Source: Acidovorax sp.
Lineage (GTDB): Bacteria; Pseudomonadota; Gammaproteobacteria; Burkholderiales; Burkholderiaceae_C
Length of the DNA stretch: 64,000 nucleotides
Assembly (NCBI RefSeq): GCF_027492855.1
Contig: NZ_JAPUDY010000068.1
Location: forward strand, 1 to 64,000
Direction: 5' to 3'
Part shown: one piece after another, positions 52,405-60,410 of the stretch
Numbering within the stretch: position 1 is the stretch's first letter
Layout: the number at the start of each line of letters is the position of its first letter
Program-made: the position numbers and the translations under genes
The notes under the pieces: generated by a model
The model's database searches: none
Seen by the model: the letters and a program-made list of their open reading frames with translations, nothing else
Told to the model about the DNA's origin: nothing

Positions 52405-53853
52405 TCAGGCGCTGTGGGGCAGGGGAATGCTAACGAAAAATCCCACGCCCCGCCCGCCCAACCCGTCGCCCACCCATACCTGCCCGCCCATGCGCAGCAC
52501 GGCCTGCCGCACGATGGCCAGGCCCAGGCCCGAGCCGTTGGCCGTGTGCCCCAGGCCCCGGTAAAAGCGCTCGAACAACCGGTGGTGCTCCGTGGCTGGA
52601 ATGCCCGGCCCGTCGTCCTGCACCGACAGGTGCAGCACCGCGCCTTCGCACCGCAGCGCCACCGCCACATTGCCGCCCGCCGTGGTGTAGCGCACAGCGT
52701 TGTCGATGAGGTTGTGGGCGATGGATTCGAGGGCAGGCAAGTCCAGCCGGGCAGGCAGGGTGTCGGGCGCGTCCAGCGACAGCTCGATCTGCTGCGCCAT
52801 GGCCTGGGGCACCGCCTGCGCCAGCGCAGCGCGCAGCCACTGGGCCACGTCGAGGTCGCGCGGGGCCGGGCGCTGGGCATCGTCCAGCGTGGCCAGGTCC
52901 AGCAGCTGCTGCGCCAGGTGCGAGGTGCGGGCAATGGCCTGCTCCAGGTGGGCCTGGGCCTCTGTGCGTTCTTCTTCGATCTGCGAGCGGGCCATCACAT
53001 GGGCCTGGGCGGTGATCACGGCCAGCGGGGTGCGGATCTCGTGCGCGGCATCCTGCACAAAGGCGCGCTCGTGCTCCACCTTCTGGCGAAGCTGCGCGAA
53101 GAGGTGGTCCAGCGACTGCTCCAGCGGTTTGAGTTCGCGGTGCCGGGCGTGGAAACCGACCGGTTGCAGGTCGTCCTTGTCGCGTTTTGCGATCAGGCTT
53201 GCGAGCTGCTGCAGGGGGCGCAGGCCGTTGCGCACCGACAGCCATACGGGCAGGAGCACGAAGGGGGCCGCCAGTAGCAGGTAGGGCAGCAGGTTGCGGC
53301 CACGGTAGCTCAGGTAGTCCGCGTCCATGCGCTTTTTTTCAACAATGCGCAGGGCCCAGCGGGCATTGTGGCCGGAGTAGATCCGGTACGGCTTGCCTTG
53401 CAAGACGGGCTCAGAGATGGATGAACCCGTTTGCGATGGCGGCGGCGGAATTTCCAGTGCCTCAAGGCCCGGCGGGGCATAGACAATCTGCCCAGACGCG
53501 CTGTCGCGCAGCTCATGCATTGCGGTGCCGGGCAGCAGGCCGATTTGGCGGCGACGGATGTTGGTCCAATGGTTGGTGGATGCCACGGCCGCTGCGGCCT
53601 GCGCAGGGTCGGTGATCGGTGTGAGCGATTCCAGCAGCGCATCGCCATACTTCAGCAACCCCGGATCGTAGGTGATGGCCTGCTTGTAAATGAAGAAGTC
53701 GTAGCCCAGCAGCACGGCCCACACCAGCACAAAGGCCGTAGTGACCGAGGCCACGCTGCGGCGCACCAGAGTGGGTTCGGCCAGCCGCCGCCAAGCCGCA
53801 CGCAGCCAGGGGATGGGGTGGCGCAGGTTTTTGGGGGTGGATGCGGTGTTCAT
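52405..53853 (-). CDS. Sensor histidine kinase, QseC/TctE-like
   Basis: 482 residues. Two membrane spans (about 35-56 and 190-210) enclose a periplasmic sensor of about 135 residues. HAMP-like linker, then the H-box AFVQDAAHEIRTPLAVITAQ (His about 270), N-box HNLIDNAVRYTTAGG, G1 VQDDGPGIP and G2 GSGLGLAIVRQAV. It should phosphorylate the response regulator encoded just upstream, with which it overlaps by 4 bp. Signal unknown. Confidence 0.92.
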   Translation of the reverse strand: MNTASTPKNLRHPIPWLRAAWRRLAEPTLVRRSVASVTTAFVLVWAVLLGYDFFIYKQAITYDPGLLKYGDALLESLTPITDPAQAAAAVASTNHWTNIRRRQIGLLPGTAMHELRDSASGQIVYAPPGLEALEIPPPPSQTGSSISEPVLQGKPYRIYSGHNARWALRIVEKKRMDADYLSYRGRNLLPYLLLAAPFVLLPVWLSVRNGLRPLQQLASLIAKRDKDDLQPVGFHARHRELKPLEQSLDHLFAQLRQKVEHERAFVQDAAHEIRTPLAVITAQAHVMARSQIEEERTEAQAHLEQAIARTSHLAQQLLDLATLDDAQRPAPRDLDVAQWLRAALAQAVPQAMAQQIELSLDAPDTLPARLDLPALESIAHNLIDNAVRYTTAGGNVAVALRCEGAVLHLSVQDDGPGIPATEHHRLFERFYRGLGHTANGSGLGLAIVRQAVLRMGGQVWVGDGLGGRGVGFFVSIPLPHSA

Positions 53854-54506
53854 GACTGCAGCAAATACCCCACGCCCCGCACCGTGCGGATCAGCTCCGC
53901 CCCGATCTTGCGCCGCAGGTTGGACACATGCACCTCGATGGCCGCAAAGTCCATCGGCTCGCCCAGCGGGTCCAGCCGCTGCGAGAGCACGCTTTTGGAC
54001 ACCACCACACCGGGCTCGCGCGCCAGCTCCAGCAGCAACTGAAACTCGCGCGGCGACAGATCCAGCGCCACGTCGCCGCGCTGCACCGCATGGCGGCGCG
54101 GCTCGATCACCAGCTCGCCCAGCACCCAGCGCTCGCTGGCCTGGCGCGCACTGCGGCGCAGCACGGCGCGGATGCGCGAGAGCAGCTCGGCCGTGGCAAA
54201 GGGCTTGATCACAAAATCATCTGCCCCTCCATCCAGCCCCGCCAGCCGGTCTTCCACCGCCGAGCGGGCCGTGATCACGATGACAGGCACTTGCTGCCCC
54301 TGAGCCCGCCAGCGCGCCAGCAGGTCAAAGCCGCTGCCATCGGGCAGCGTCAGGTCCAGCAGCACGCAGTCGATGGTGTTGGCATCCACCGTGGCGGGCG
54401 CGTCCACTGCGCGGCGCAGCCACTCGCTGGTCAAGCCCTCCACCTTCAGCGCGGACTGCAGCGCGCGGCCCAGGTCCAGGTCGTCTTCGATGAGCAGGAT
54501 GTGCAT
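53850..54506 (-). CDS. OmpR/PhoB-family response regulator
   Basis: 218 residues. Receiver domain with IEDDLDLGRALQSAL (acidic pair), CVLLDLTLPDGSGFDLL (phospho-Asp about 51), ITARSAVEDRLAGLDGGADD and VIKPFATAEL (Lys). Winged-helix output at about 125-218 (SPREFQLLLELAREPGVVVS, IEVHVSNLRRKIG, RTVRGVGYLL). The ATG at 54506 gives the family start MHILLIEDD; the frame to 54617 adds unneeded residues. Forms an operon with the kinase. Confidence 0.93.
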   Translation of the reverse strand: MHILLIEDDLDLGRALQSALKVEGLTSEWLRRAVDAPATVDANTIDCVLLDLTLPDGSGFDLLARWRAQGQQVPVIVITARSAVEDRLAGLDGGADDFVIKPFATAELLSRIRAVLRRSARQASERWVLGELVIEPRRHAVQRGDVALDLSPREFQLLLELAREPGVVVSKSVLSQRLDPLGEPMDFAAIEVHVSNLRRKIGAELIRTVRGVGYLLQS

Positions 54507-54620
54507 GGGGTGATTGTGGCGGGAGCGGTGGGCGTTGCATTGCGCGGGATGGGTGTCTTTGGCTGGCGTTAAGGCAAGGCTTTGCACAATGGGGTGAACA
54601 ATGAGGGAGAAAAGCAAGTG

Positions 54621-55619
54621 ATGGATGGCAGTTCAATGACCGCTTTGCCACTGGTGTCCGGTGTGGTGCTGCGGCCCTTCCGCGGTGCAGCAGACTTTGC
54701 CGCCATGACGGCTGTGGCTAACGCGAGTTCGGCTGCAGACGGGATACAGGTGCTGCGCACACCCGAGAGCATGGCGCGGGACTATGCCGCCTTCACCGCC
54801 TGCGATCCGCTGCAGGACTGCATCGTGGCTGAGTGGGGTGGTGAGATGGTGGGGTATGGCCGATGCTGGTGGGTCACACTGGCCGACGGGTTGACATTGC
54901 ACGCGCAGATCGGTTTTGTGCCTGGACGTTGACGGGGGCGCGGCGTTGGCCGCCTGTTGCAAAGCTGGATCGAGCAGCGCCAGCGCATGGTGGCCGTACA
55001 GCAGCCGCAGGGCCAGCATGTGCACCATGCGTATGTTCAGCAAGGCGAAGATGCACGCGCCAGGCTTCTGCAGGCCAGTGGTTATGCGCCCATGCGGTAC
55101 TTTTTTGGAATGCTGCAAACGCAGCTGCATGCGGTGCCTGACTTTCCCATGCCCGAAGGGCTGGAGCTGCGGCCCGTGCTGCCCGAGCACTACCAAGCCA
55201 TCTGGGATGCACACCACACCGCGTTCAAGGACCATTGGGGCATGGCGCCGCCAAAGCCCAGGGACTATGACAACTGGCTGGAGAGCATGGTGTTCCAGCC
55301 AGCGCGCTGGCAGGTGGCATGGGATGGCGATGCGGTGGCGGGCCAGGTCCGCACTTACATCAACGCGGACGAAAACAGCCATCTTTCGCGGCGCCGGGGC
55401 TATACCGAGTTCATCAGCGTCGGCCGCCAATGGCGCAGGCGCGGCTTGGCAAGGGCATTGATCGCCCGTAGCCTGCGCTTGCTGGCCGATGAAGGAATGT
55501 CGGAGTCTGCGTTGGAAGTGGATGGCGAAAACCTGACAGGCGCCAACCGGGTGTATGCAGACTGCGGGTTTGAGGTGGTCCAGCGCGGCGCGGTGTATCG
55601 CAAGGCATTGGCGTTGTGA
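54621..55619 (+). pseudogene. Double GNAT acetyltransferase interrupted by an in-frame TGA
   Basis: One reading frame of 332 codons is broken only by TGA at 54930-54932. Upstream: MDGSSMTALPLVSGVVLRPF to HAQIGFVPGR; directly downstream in the same frame: RGRGVGRLLQSWIEQRQ. Joined, they form the GNAT acetyl-CoA motif V-P-G-R-x-R-G-R-G-V-G-R-L-L. The second half has another GNAT domain (EFISVGRQWRRRGLARALIA). A single C-to-T change (CGA to TGA) explains it. The intact gene would encode a two-domain N-acetyltransferase of unknown substrate. The C-terminal part could still be made from an internal start. Good ribosome site GAGGGAG. Confidence 0.8.
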
Positions 55620-55693
55620 AGTCTTTGGCGGGCCTTAAGGCGACCCTTTGCACAATCGCCGCATTCATGATTCAACAATCCAGGGAGGCGGGT

Positions 55694-57685
55694 ATGACGC
55701 AACAGAGGCAAGGCACCCAAAGAGCGACGTGGCAATGGTGGAGCGGCATGGCGCTGCTCGGGCTGTTGGCTTTGGCGGGTTGCGCCTCCGGCCCCACGCA
55801 CTCGTCTCTGGCAGGTGCGCAACTGCCTGAGCTGGTCCCCGTGCGCGACTTCGTGGCCAGTCGGCAGTCCACGGGCGGCTATCGGGTGTCGCCCGACGGC
55901 AAGCGCATCGCCTGGTTCGGCACCGACGGCGTGGTGCCCGCGATCTGGGTACAGCCCATCGATGGCGGTGACGCCAAGGCGTTCCGCATCCGCGCGCGCA
56001 CCATCCGGTTCAGCGCCGACAGCCGCTGGATCGGCATCACGGCCGACCCCACGGGCGATGAAAACACCCGCATCTATGCCGGCCCGGTCGAAGGCCCCGG
56101 CACCGAACTGCGTGAGCTGATGCCCGCCCCCCGCTCGGTGGCGCATTTTGCGGAAGCGGTAGAGGGCTCGGGCGACTTCATCGTCACCTCCAACCAGCGC
56201 GACAAGAAGGTGTTTGACCTGTACCGTGTGAACCCGGCGGGTGGGGCGCCCGCGCTGCTGGCCACCAACCCCGGCAACGTCCACTGGTGGGGTGTGGACC
56301 CCGCAGGCCAACTGCGTGCCCGTGCGCAACTCCGAGGCGACCAGTCTCTGCTGGAGCGCCCAGGCACAGAACCTGGTAGCTGGATCGCTGTGACCGAGCG
56401 CAGCCGTTGGGACACCCTCAACGTCTTTGGCCTGCGCGATGAGGGACGCAAGGCATGGGCGCTGTCCAACCGGGGCCGCGACAAGCTGGCGCTGGTGCGG
56501 CTGGACCTGGCCACCGGCTCCGAGGAGCTGGTATACGCATCGCCCGACGTGGATCTGGACAATGTGACGCTGAGCCGGCGCACCCACGAGCCGCTGGTGG
56601 CCTACTCCATGCCGGGCTATCCGGCACGCAAGGTGTTCGACCCCGGGCTGGCCGCGCGGCTGACGGCGCTGGCGGGCGAGCAGCCCGCAGAAGTGCTGGT
56701 GACCAGCGTGGACCAGGCCGACAAGGTGTTCACGGTGGCGGTGGCCACCGACCGGGGCACGCGCAACTACCTGCTGCGCGAAGGGCACGAGCCCCGTTTC
56801 CTGGGGGAGAACCGGCTGAGCCTGATTGCCAAGGACTTGGCACCGACCCAGCCCATCTCCTACCAGGCGCGCGACGGCCTCACTGTCCATGGCTACCTCA
56901 CGCTGCCCGTGGGCGCAGCACCCCAGCGGCTGCCCACTGTGCTGCTGGTGCATGGCGGCCCTTGGCGACGCGACCGGTGGGGCGATGGCGCTACGAGCCG
57001 CGCCATGCAACAGTTTCTGGCCAACCGGGGCTACGCCGTGCTGCAGGTCAACTACCGGGGCTCCAGCGGCTACGGCCGCATGCACATGGAAAAAGCCATG
57101 GGCGAGTTCGCGGGCCGCATGCACGACGACCTGGTGGACGGCGTGCGCTGGGCCGTGAAGCAGGGCGTGGCCGACCCCGAGCGCGTGGCGATCTACGGCG
57201 CAAGCTATGGCGGCTACTCTGCCCTGGTGGGCGCCACCTTCACGCCCGAGGTGTTTGCCTGCGCGGTGGGCATCGTGGGCGTAACCGACATCGCCCGCCT
57301 GCTGGAGTCCATGCCGCCATACTCGGAGCTGGGCCTGCCCGGGTGGCACCGCTACGTGGGCGACCCCGCCGTGCCCGCCGACCGTGTGCGCATGGATGCC
57401 AAGTCACCCCTGTACCGCGCCGAGCATGCCCAAAAGCCCATCCTCATCATGCATGGTGTAAACGATGTGCGCGTGAAGCTGGAGCAGTCCGAATGGATGG
57501 TGGCCGCGCTGCGCAAGGCGGGCAAGGAGGTCGATTACGTCACCTTCACCGGCGACGGCCATGGCAACCAGCGCTGGCCCAACAACCTCACCATGTACCG
57601 CAAGACCGAGGACTTTCTGGCCAAGTGCCTGGGCGGGCGTACCAGCGGGTTTGACTATTACCAGTTGGGGGCGTGGGCGTTTTGA
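55694..57685 (+). CDS. S9 family prolyl oligopeptidase-like lipoprotein
   Basis: 663 residues. Lipobox LALAGC (Cys about 30). Residues 50-390 form a beta-propeller (repeats such as GYRVSPDGKRIAWFGTDG). The C-terminal alpha/beta hydrolase shows LLVHGGPWRRDRWGDG, the nucleophile YGASYGGYSALVG (GxSxGG) and a catalytic His in TGDGHGNQRW. It should act in the periplasm or at the outer membrane as a dipeptidyl or acylaminoacyl peptidase. The ATG at 55694 follows GGGAGG; ATG 55667 and an earlier start are less likely. Confidence 0.9.
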   Translation: MTQQRQGTQRATWQWWSGMALLGLLALAGCASGPTHSSLAGAQLPELVPVRDFVASRQSTGGYRVSPDGKRIAWFGTDGVVPAIWVQPIDGGDAKAFRIRARTIRFSADSRWIGITADPTGDENTRIYAGPVEGPGTELRELMPAPRSVAHFAEAVEGSGDFIVTSNQRDKKVFDLYRVNPAGGAPALLATNPGNVHWWGVDPAGQLRARAQLRGDQSLLERPGTEPGSWIAVTERSRWDTLNVFGLRDEGRKAWALSNRGRDKLALVRLDLATGSEELVYASPDVDLDNVTLSRRTHEPLVAYSMPGYPARKVFDPGLAARLTALAGEQPAEVLVTSVDQADKVFTVAVATDRGTRNYLLREGHEPRFLGENRLSLIAKDLAPTQPISYQARDGLTVHGYLTLPVGAAPQRLPTVLLVHGGPWRRDRWGDGATSRAMQQFLANRGYAVLQVNYRGSSGYGRMHMEKAMGEFAGRMHDDLVDGVRWAVKQGVADPERVAIYGASYGGYSALVGATFTPEVFACAVGIVGVTDIARLLESMPPYSELGLPGWHRYVGDPAVPADRVRMDAKSPLYRAEHAQKPILIMHGVNDVRVKLEQSEWMVAALRKAGKEVDYVTFTGDGHGNQRWPNNLTMYRKTEDFLAKCLGGRTSGFDYYQLGAWAF

Positions 57686-57786
57686 GTGGCAGCCACGCTC
57701 GCGGTAAGCCGCACCAGAGTGCTAAGCACGGAGGGTGCTGACATGGGCCATGCAAATGCTGAAGGCACCGCCCGTGTTGGCGCCCG

Positions 57787-57806
57787 CGTTGAACCCCCAG
57801 TTAGTC
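57787..57806 (-). other. Integron attC half-site (probable)
   Basis: On the plus strand GCGTTGAACCCCCAGTTAGTC matches the right half of the attC at 58948-59014 (GCGTTGAACCTATAGTTAGGC) in spacing and most bases (shown piecewise: GCGTTGAAC, five bases, GTTAG-x-C). It lies 47 bp past the stop of the minus-strand gene ending at 57853, where an attC belongs. The other half is not recognisable, so the site may be truncated or degenerate. Confidence 0.55.
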
Positions 57807-57852
57807 TGCAGCGTGCGGGTGCAGTGTTGGAAATGGAAGTTTCAAAAAGGGG

Positions 57853-58464
57853 TCATTGGTTAGGTCTGTATGAGCCCAAAAGCAAGGGCTTCAACTTGCT
57901 CGCGCTGGTCACCGACCGCCTTCCTGGAATAAGTGCTTCAGCTTCTGGGTCATTTGAGGGGTTGAATACCATGCTTTCGAAGATGCGCTTGTGGAAAACA
58001 AAATGACGCAGTTCAGCTGAATAGCGGAAGGTGATGAAATCTGTCCAGTGCGCTCCGCAGGCAACGGCGTTCTGAACGGTGAAAAACGATCCCTTTGCAG
58101 CCAGGCCTTCCATTCCCTCCATGAATGGATCGCACTGGCCACCTGCATCGGCAGCAAAGACAATCTCGTCATTTCTCGACTTCAGTGAAAACTTTCCGGT
58201 CTCGCCTTGAATGAAGACCAGTAGAGGTCTCTTCGGCGCAGGGGAGCCCTGAGCCACAAGCTGCGCTTCATTTTTTCTGCTGACAACAACCACGTAGTCA
58301 ACTTTGCCATCGCCATTGAAGTCCGATGACTTCGCAGTCATTGCTGCGTAGCCCGCTGGGATCTGTCTGGCAATTCCTTGTGGAAGCGCCGAGTCCTGAG
58401 AATGAGCTGGGATAGTTATTGCGATCAACGTTGCGATTAATGTGCCCTGGATGTGTTTTTTCAT
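57853..58464 (-). CDS. Secreted hypothetical protein in a cassette-like patch
   Basis: 203 residues with a type I signal peptide (MKKHIQGTLIATLIAITIP, likely cut after AHS). The segment SSDFNGDGKVDYVVVV (about 47-62) resembles an FG-GAP or EF-hand-like calcium loop (DFNGDGKVD). Three or four Cys may pair. Base composition and codon use (AAA, GAA, ATT, TTT) are clearly more A/T-rich than the rest of the window. The 3' end carries ACCTAAC just before the stop. It is the last of three minus-strand genes with cassette-like spacing. No function assigned. Confidence 0.72.
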   Translation of the reverse strand: MKKHIQGTLIATLIAITIPAHSQDSALPQGIARQIPAGYAAMTAKSSDFNGDGKVDYVVVVSRKNEAQLVAQGSPAPKRPLLVFIQGETGKFSLKSRNDEIVFAADAGGQCDPFMEGMEGLAAKGSFFTVQNAVACGAHWTDFITFRYSAELRHFVFHKRIFESMVFNPSNDPEAEALIPGRRSVTSASKLKPLLLGSYRPNQ

Positions 58465-58515
58465 GGTTCTAGCAGAAGGCGGTCCGCTGCAATTCGAGAT
58501 AAGGCTGCAACCCTG

Positions 58516-58944
58516 TTACCAGAGCTTCCACCATGGCTGCTTTGAGCATTCTGTGTTTCGTGAAGTGACAACTTCTGGTTCCGCGAGCATTGCCGCAATA
58601 GCTTTGTAAAAGCCGAGGACGGACTCTCCGTCCGAATCCGCTAACTGCTTGCGGACCTTGTTAAATGGGAAGGCGGTGATCCGTTCGTTGACTCGGACAC
58701 CCCAACCCAATTCTGAGTCTTGAACCCATGCACCGCCGAAGGAGTTGCGGATGCACTCGCCGAGATACGAGCCAAGGGTGTTTGGCAGCTTCTCTTTGGT
58801 GGCATTGGCAGCACCGACGTGCTGTCCGTCGATGTACCGATCAAGCCACTGAACACCGGCTTCGTCGTACTCGACAAGCACCCCCAACTGATCCCGCGCT
58901 ACGGTCCGCACGAGTTCAGCGTTCGCGAAAAGGCGATCTTCCAT
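58516..58944 (-). CDS. Hypothetical protein, cassette-like, possibly DUF3806-related
   Basis: 142 residues, no signal peptide. The middle reads LGSYLGECIRNSFGGAWVQD followed by ERITAFPFNKVRKQL; this order (LG-x-x-LGE ... G-x-WV ... FPF-x-x-V) resembles DUF3806-type proteins, offered as a weak match. The ATG lies only three bases after the R' box of the attC at 58948-59014, and the stop TAA is within TGGTAACA. Both are hallmarks of a gene cassette. Lower GC than surrounding genes. Confidence 0.65.
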   Translation of the reverse strand: MEDRLFANAELVRTVARDQLGVLVEYDEAGVQWLDRYIDGQHVGAANATKEKLPNTLGSYLGECIRNSFGGAWVQDSELGWGVRVNERITAFPFNKVRKQLADSDGESVLGFYKAIAAMLAEPEVVTSRNTECSKQPWWKLW

Positions 58945-58947
58945 GAA

Positions 58948-59014
58948 GTTTAGCGCTCAGGTTAACCGGCAAAAATGCGGTGCATTTTTATCCGCGTTGA
59001 ACCTATAGTTAGGC
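58948..59014 (-). other. Integron attC recombination site
   Basis: Read on the minus strand: R'' GCCTAAC (59014-59008), then GGTTCAACGCGG, a hairpin AAAAATGCACCGCATTTTT, CCGGTTAACCTGA and R' GCTAAAC (58954-58948; consensus GTTRRRY with one mismatch). The arms GGTT-AAC and GGTTCAAC pair with one extra base, as attC folds require. The exonuclease stop codon TAA is inside R'', and the next gene starts three bases after R'. Confidence 0.75.
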
Positions 59015-59572
59015 GCCGCTTTTTGCACTGTTTGCCTTAAGCATATTGCAGAAAAGGGCCCCTTGCTCGATGGCATCGTCCAGCGCGACGTGCGTGTGAG
59101 GAAAGCTATCGAACCATTGCTTTGGCATGTTGCGCTTCGTACTTTCTCGATACTCTTTCTTTAGAACTGCCATTGCATAAGACTTCATGTCTAGCGCAGA
59201 GTGACTAAATGGACTCTCACCCACGAAATGAATGAGGTACCAATAGATGAACAGAAAATCAAAGCCGGCAGGGTATGCAACAAATACAGGCTTGCCTTTG
59301 AGACCATTGATCCATTCGACATAGGCACTCATGGCAACCTTGGGACTCTGAAGGTCCTTTCTGCATGCGGCCCAGGCCTCAGGCTGCGTCGCCCACCACT
59401 CTGCAGTCTTCGGATGTGGAGTGGCACCTTCCAGTGGTTCAAGGTTCGCGGAAAACGTCGCAATGAGCTTCTTTTCGGAAGTGTATGCGGCAGAGCCGAA
59501 GCTCAGCATTGAATGCGGCCCTGGAATGGGGCCATCTGTTTCAACGTCAGTGCTTATGTAGATTTCACTCAT
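59009..59572 (-). CDS. DnaQ-like 3'-5' exonuclease (DEDDh), cassette-borne
   Basis: 187 residues. Exo I motif [14 protein letters not shown] (Asp and Glu of DxE), Exo II around [12 protein letters not shown] (Asp) and Exo [14 protein letters not shown] (His and Asp), so a DEDDh nuclease without other domains. It may trim single-stranded DNA or RNA ends; no partner is nearby. The stop TAA falls in the R'' box of the attC downstream. The start is the ATG at 59572 or 59581; no ribosome site is clear. A/T-richer than the host genes, which fits transfer. Confidence 0.82.
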   Translation of the reverse strand: MSEIYISTDVETDGPIPGPHSMLSFGSAAYTSEKKLIATFSANLEPLEGATPHPKTAEWWATQPEAWAACRKDLQSPKVAMSAYVEWINGLKGKPVFVAYPAGFDFLFIYWYLIHFVGESPFSHSALDMKSYAMAVLKKEYRESTKRNMPKQWFDSFPHTHVALDDAIEQGALFCNMLKANSAKSGA

Positions 59573-59894
59573 ATTTTGCATGCACAAGAATTTGCAGAGT
59601 CTAACTTTGATGTATTCGGAAATTCACCGAATATGCCAGCCAGTCTGCTGGATAACATGGCTCGCCCGCAATGAAAAAAGCGTTGTAAGTCATTGAATTA
59701 GCCAATAGTTCTGAATGAGCGTACAGGCATAACAAAGTCGCTGCATCTCGCGTGCTGGGGCTGCAGAGTGGGGTGTATGGCAGGCGACACGCTTTGTGCC
59801 GTGCGGATCAATGTCTTCGTTGGCCCCTCTGCGAACTTTCACGACGCGCCGCTCCTGGCGCCGTCTTCTTCATGCCCTGCACATCTCGCAACAA

Positions 59895-59918
59895 TAAAAA
59901 ACCCCGCCGATGGCGAGG
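59895..59918 (-). terminator. Orphan intrinsic terminator on the minus strand
   Basis: CCTCGCC-ATC-GGCGGGG (one G-T pair) followed by TTTTTTATT on the minus strand. No minus-strand gene lies between it and feoA, so what it ends is unclear. Confidence 0.65.
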
Positions 59919-60040
59919 ATTGTGTAGGCAGAGGCAAGCCAAAGACCGCGCAAAACAGTGCCAAAGTGCGCGCCGCGCCATTGGGTTGTCCTGCATCAAA
60001 CGGCCGATTCTTGACCCTGCAGGTTGGTGAGTGATCTCGT

Positions 60041-60059
60041 TAGAATGAGAATCAATATC
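60041..60059 (+). promoter_or_regulatory. Fur box over the feoA promoter
   Basis: TAGAATGAGAATCAATATC matches 15 of 19 positions of GATAATGATAATCATTATC. TAGAAT at its left edge could be the -10, so Fur-Fe would block RNA polymerase directly. The ATG of feoA is 21 bp downstream. Confidence 0.82.
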
Positions 60060-60080
60060 ATTTTTCCGAGATCTACCCCC

Positions 60081-60410
60081 ATGAAAGCCATGGACCATGG
60101 CGCAGCAACGCTGCTGCATTCCCGTGCCGGGCATCCTGCCTCCATCGGCATGAACACTTTGCCCCTTCACGCTCAGGCGCTGGTGACGGAATTGCGGCCT
60201 GCGCGCGATGCGCAGGAGCATGGTGTTTTGCTGCGCTTGCTGGAAATCGGCTTTCTGCCCGGTGAAGCCGTGCGCGTGGTGGCGCGTGGCGGTGTGGGTG
60301 GTGATCCCATCGCTGTGCGTGTGGGGCAGGTCACGTTTGCGCTGCGGCATCAGGAAGCCTCGATGGTGCAGGTGGTGCCAGCGGCGCTGGCCGAACGGGA
60401 GGCGGCATGA
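60081..60410 (+). CDS. feoA: FeoA, ferrous iron transport accessory protein
   Basis: 109 residues. SH3-like FeoA domain: RLLEIGFLPGEAVRVVARGG (about 55-74) and DPIAVRVGQVTFALRHQEAS, the 'L-x-x-mGf-x-x-G' pattern. It helps FeoB import Fe2+ across the inner membrane. The ATG at 60081 follows the Fur box; an extra N-terminal stretch (about 25 residues) precedes the domain. The stop overlaps the feoB start by 4 bp. Confidence 0.92.
   Translation: MKAMDHGAATLLHSRAGHPASIGMNTLPLHAQALVTELRPARDAQEHGVLLRLLEIGFLPGEAVRVVARGGVGGDPIAVRVGQVTFALRHQEASMVQVVPAALAEREAA

Larger units (their letters stand above)
59573..60080. other. 508-bp region upstream of feoA without a supported gene
   Basis: It holds a possible cassette boundary on the minus strand (GTTATGC, 59733-59727), an orphan minus-strand terminator (59895-59918) and the Fur-controlled feoA promoter (60041-60059). 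Short plus-strand frames at 59752-60034 look non-coding. No integrase gene is present. Confidence 0.5.

Noticed and set aside
57686-58006. A 106-codon plus-strand frame after the S9 peptidase
   Set aside because: It overlaps the secreted protein gene on the other strand, which has a signal peptide and better coding character, and it contains the attC-like half-site.
59752-60034. Short plus-strand frames before feoA
   Set aside because: No ribosome site, odd composition, and they cross the orphan terminator and promoter region.
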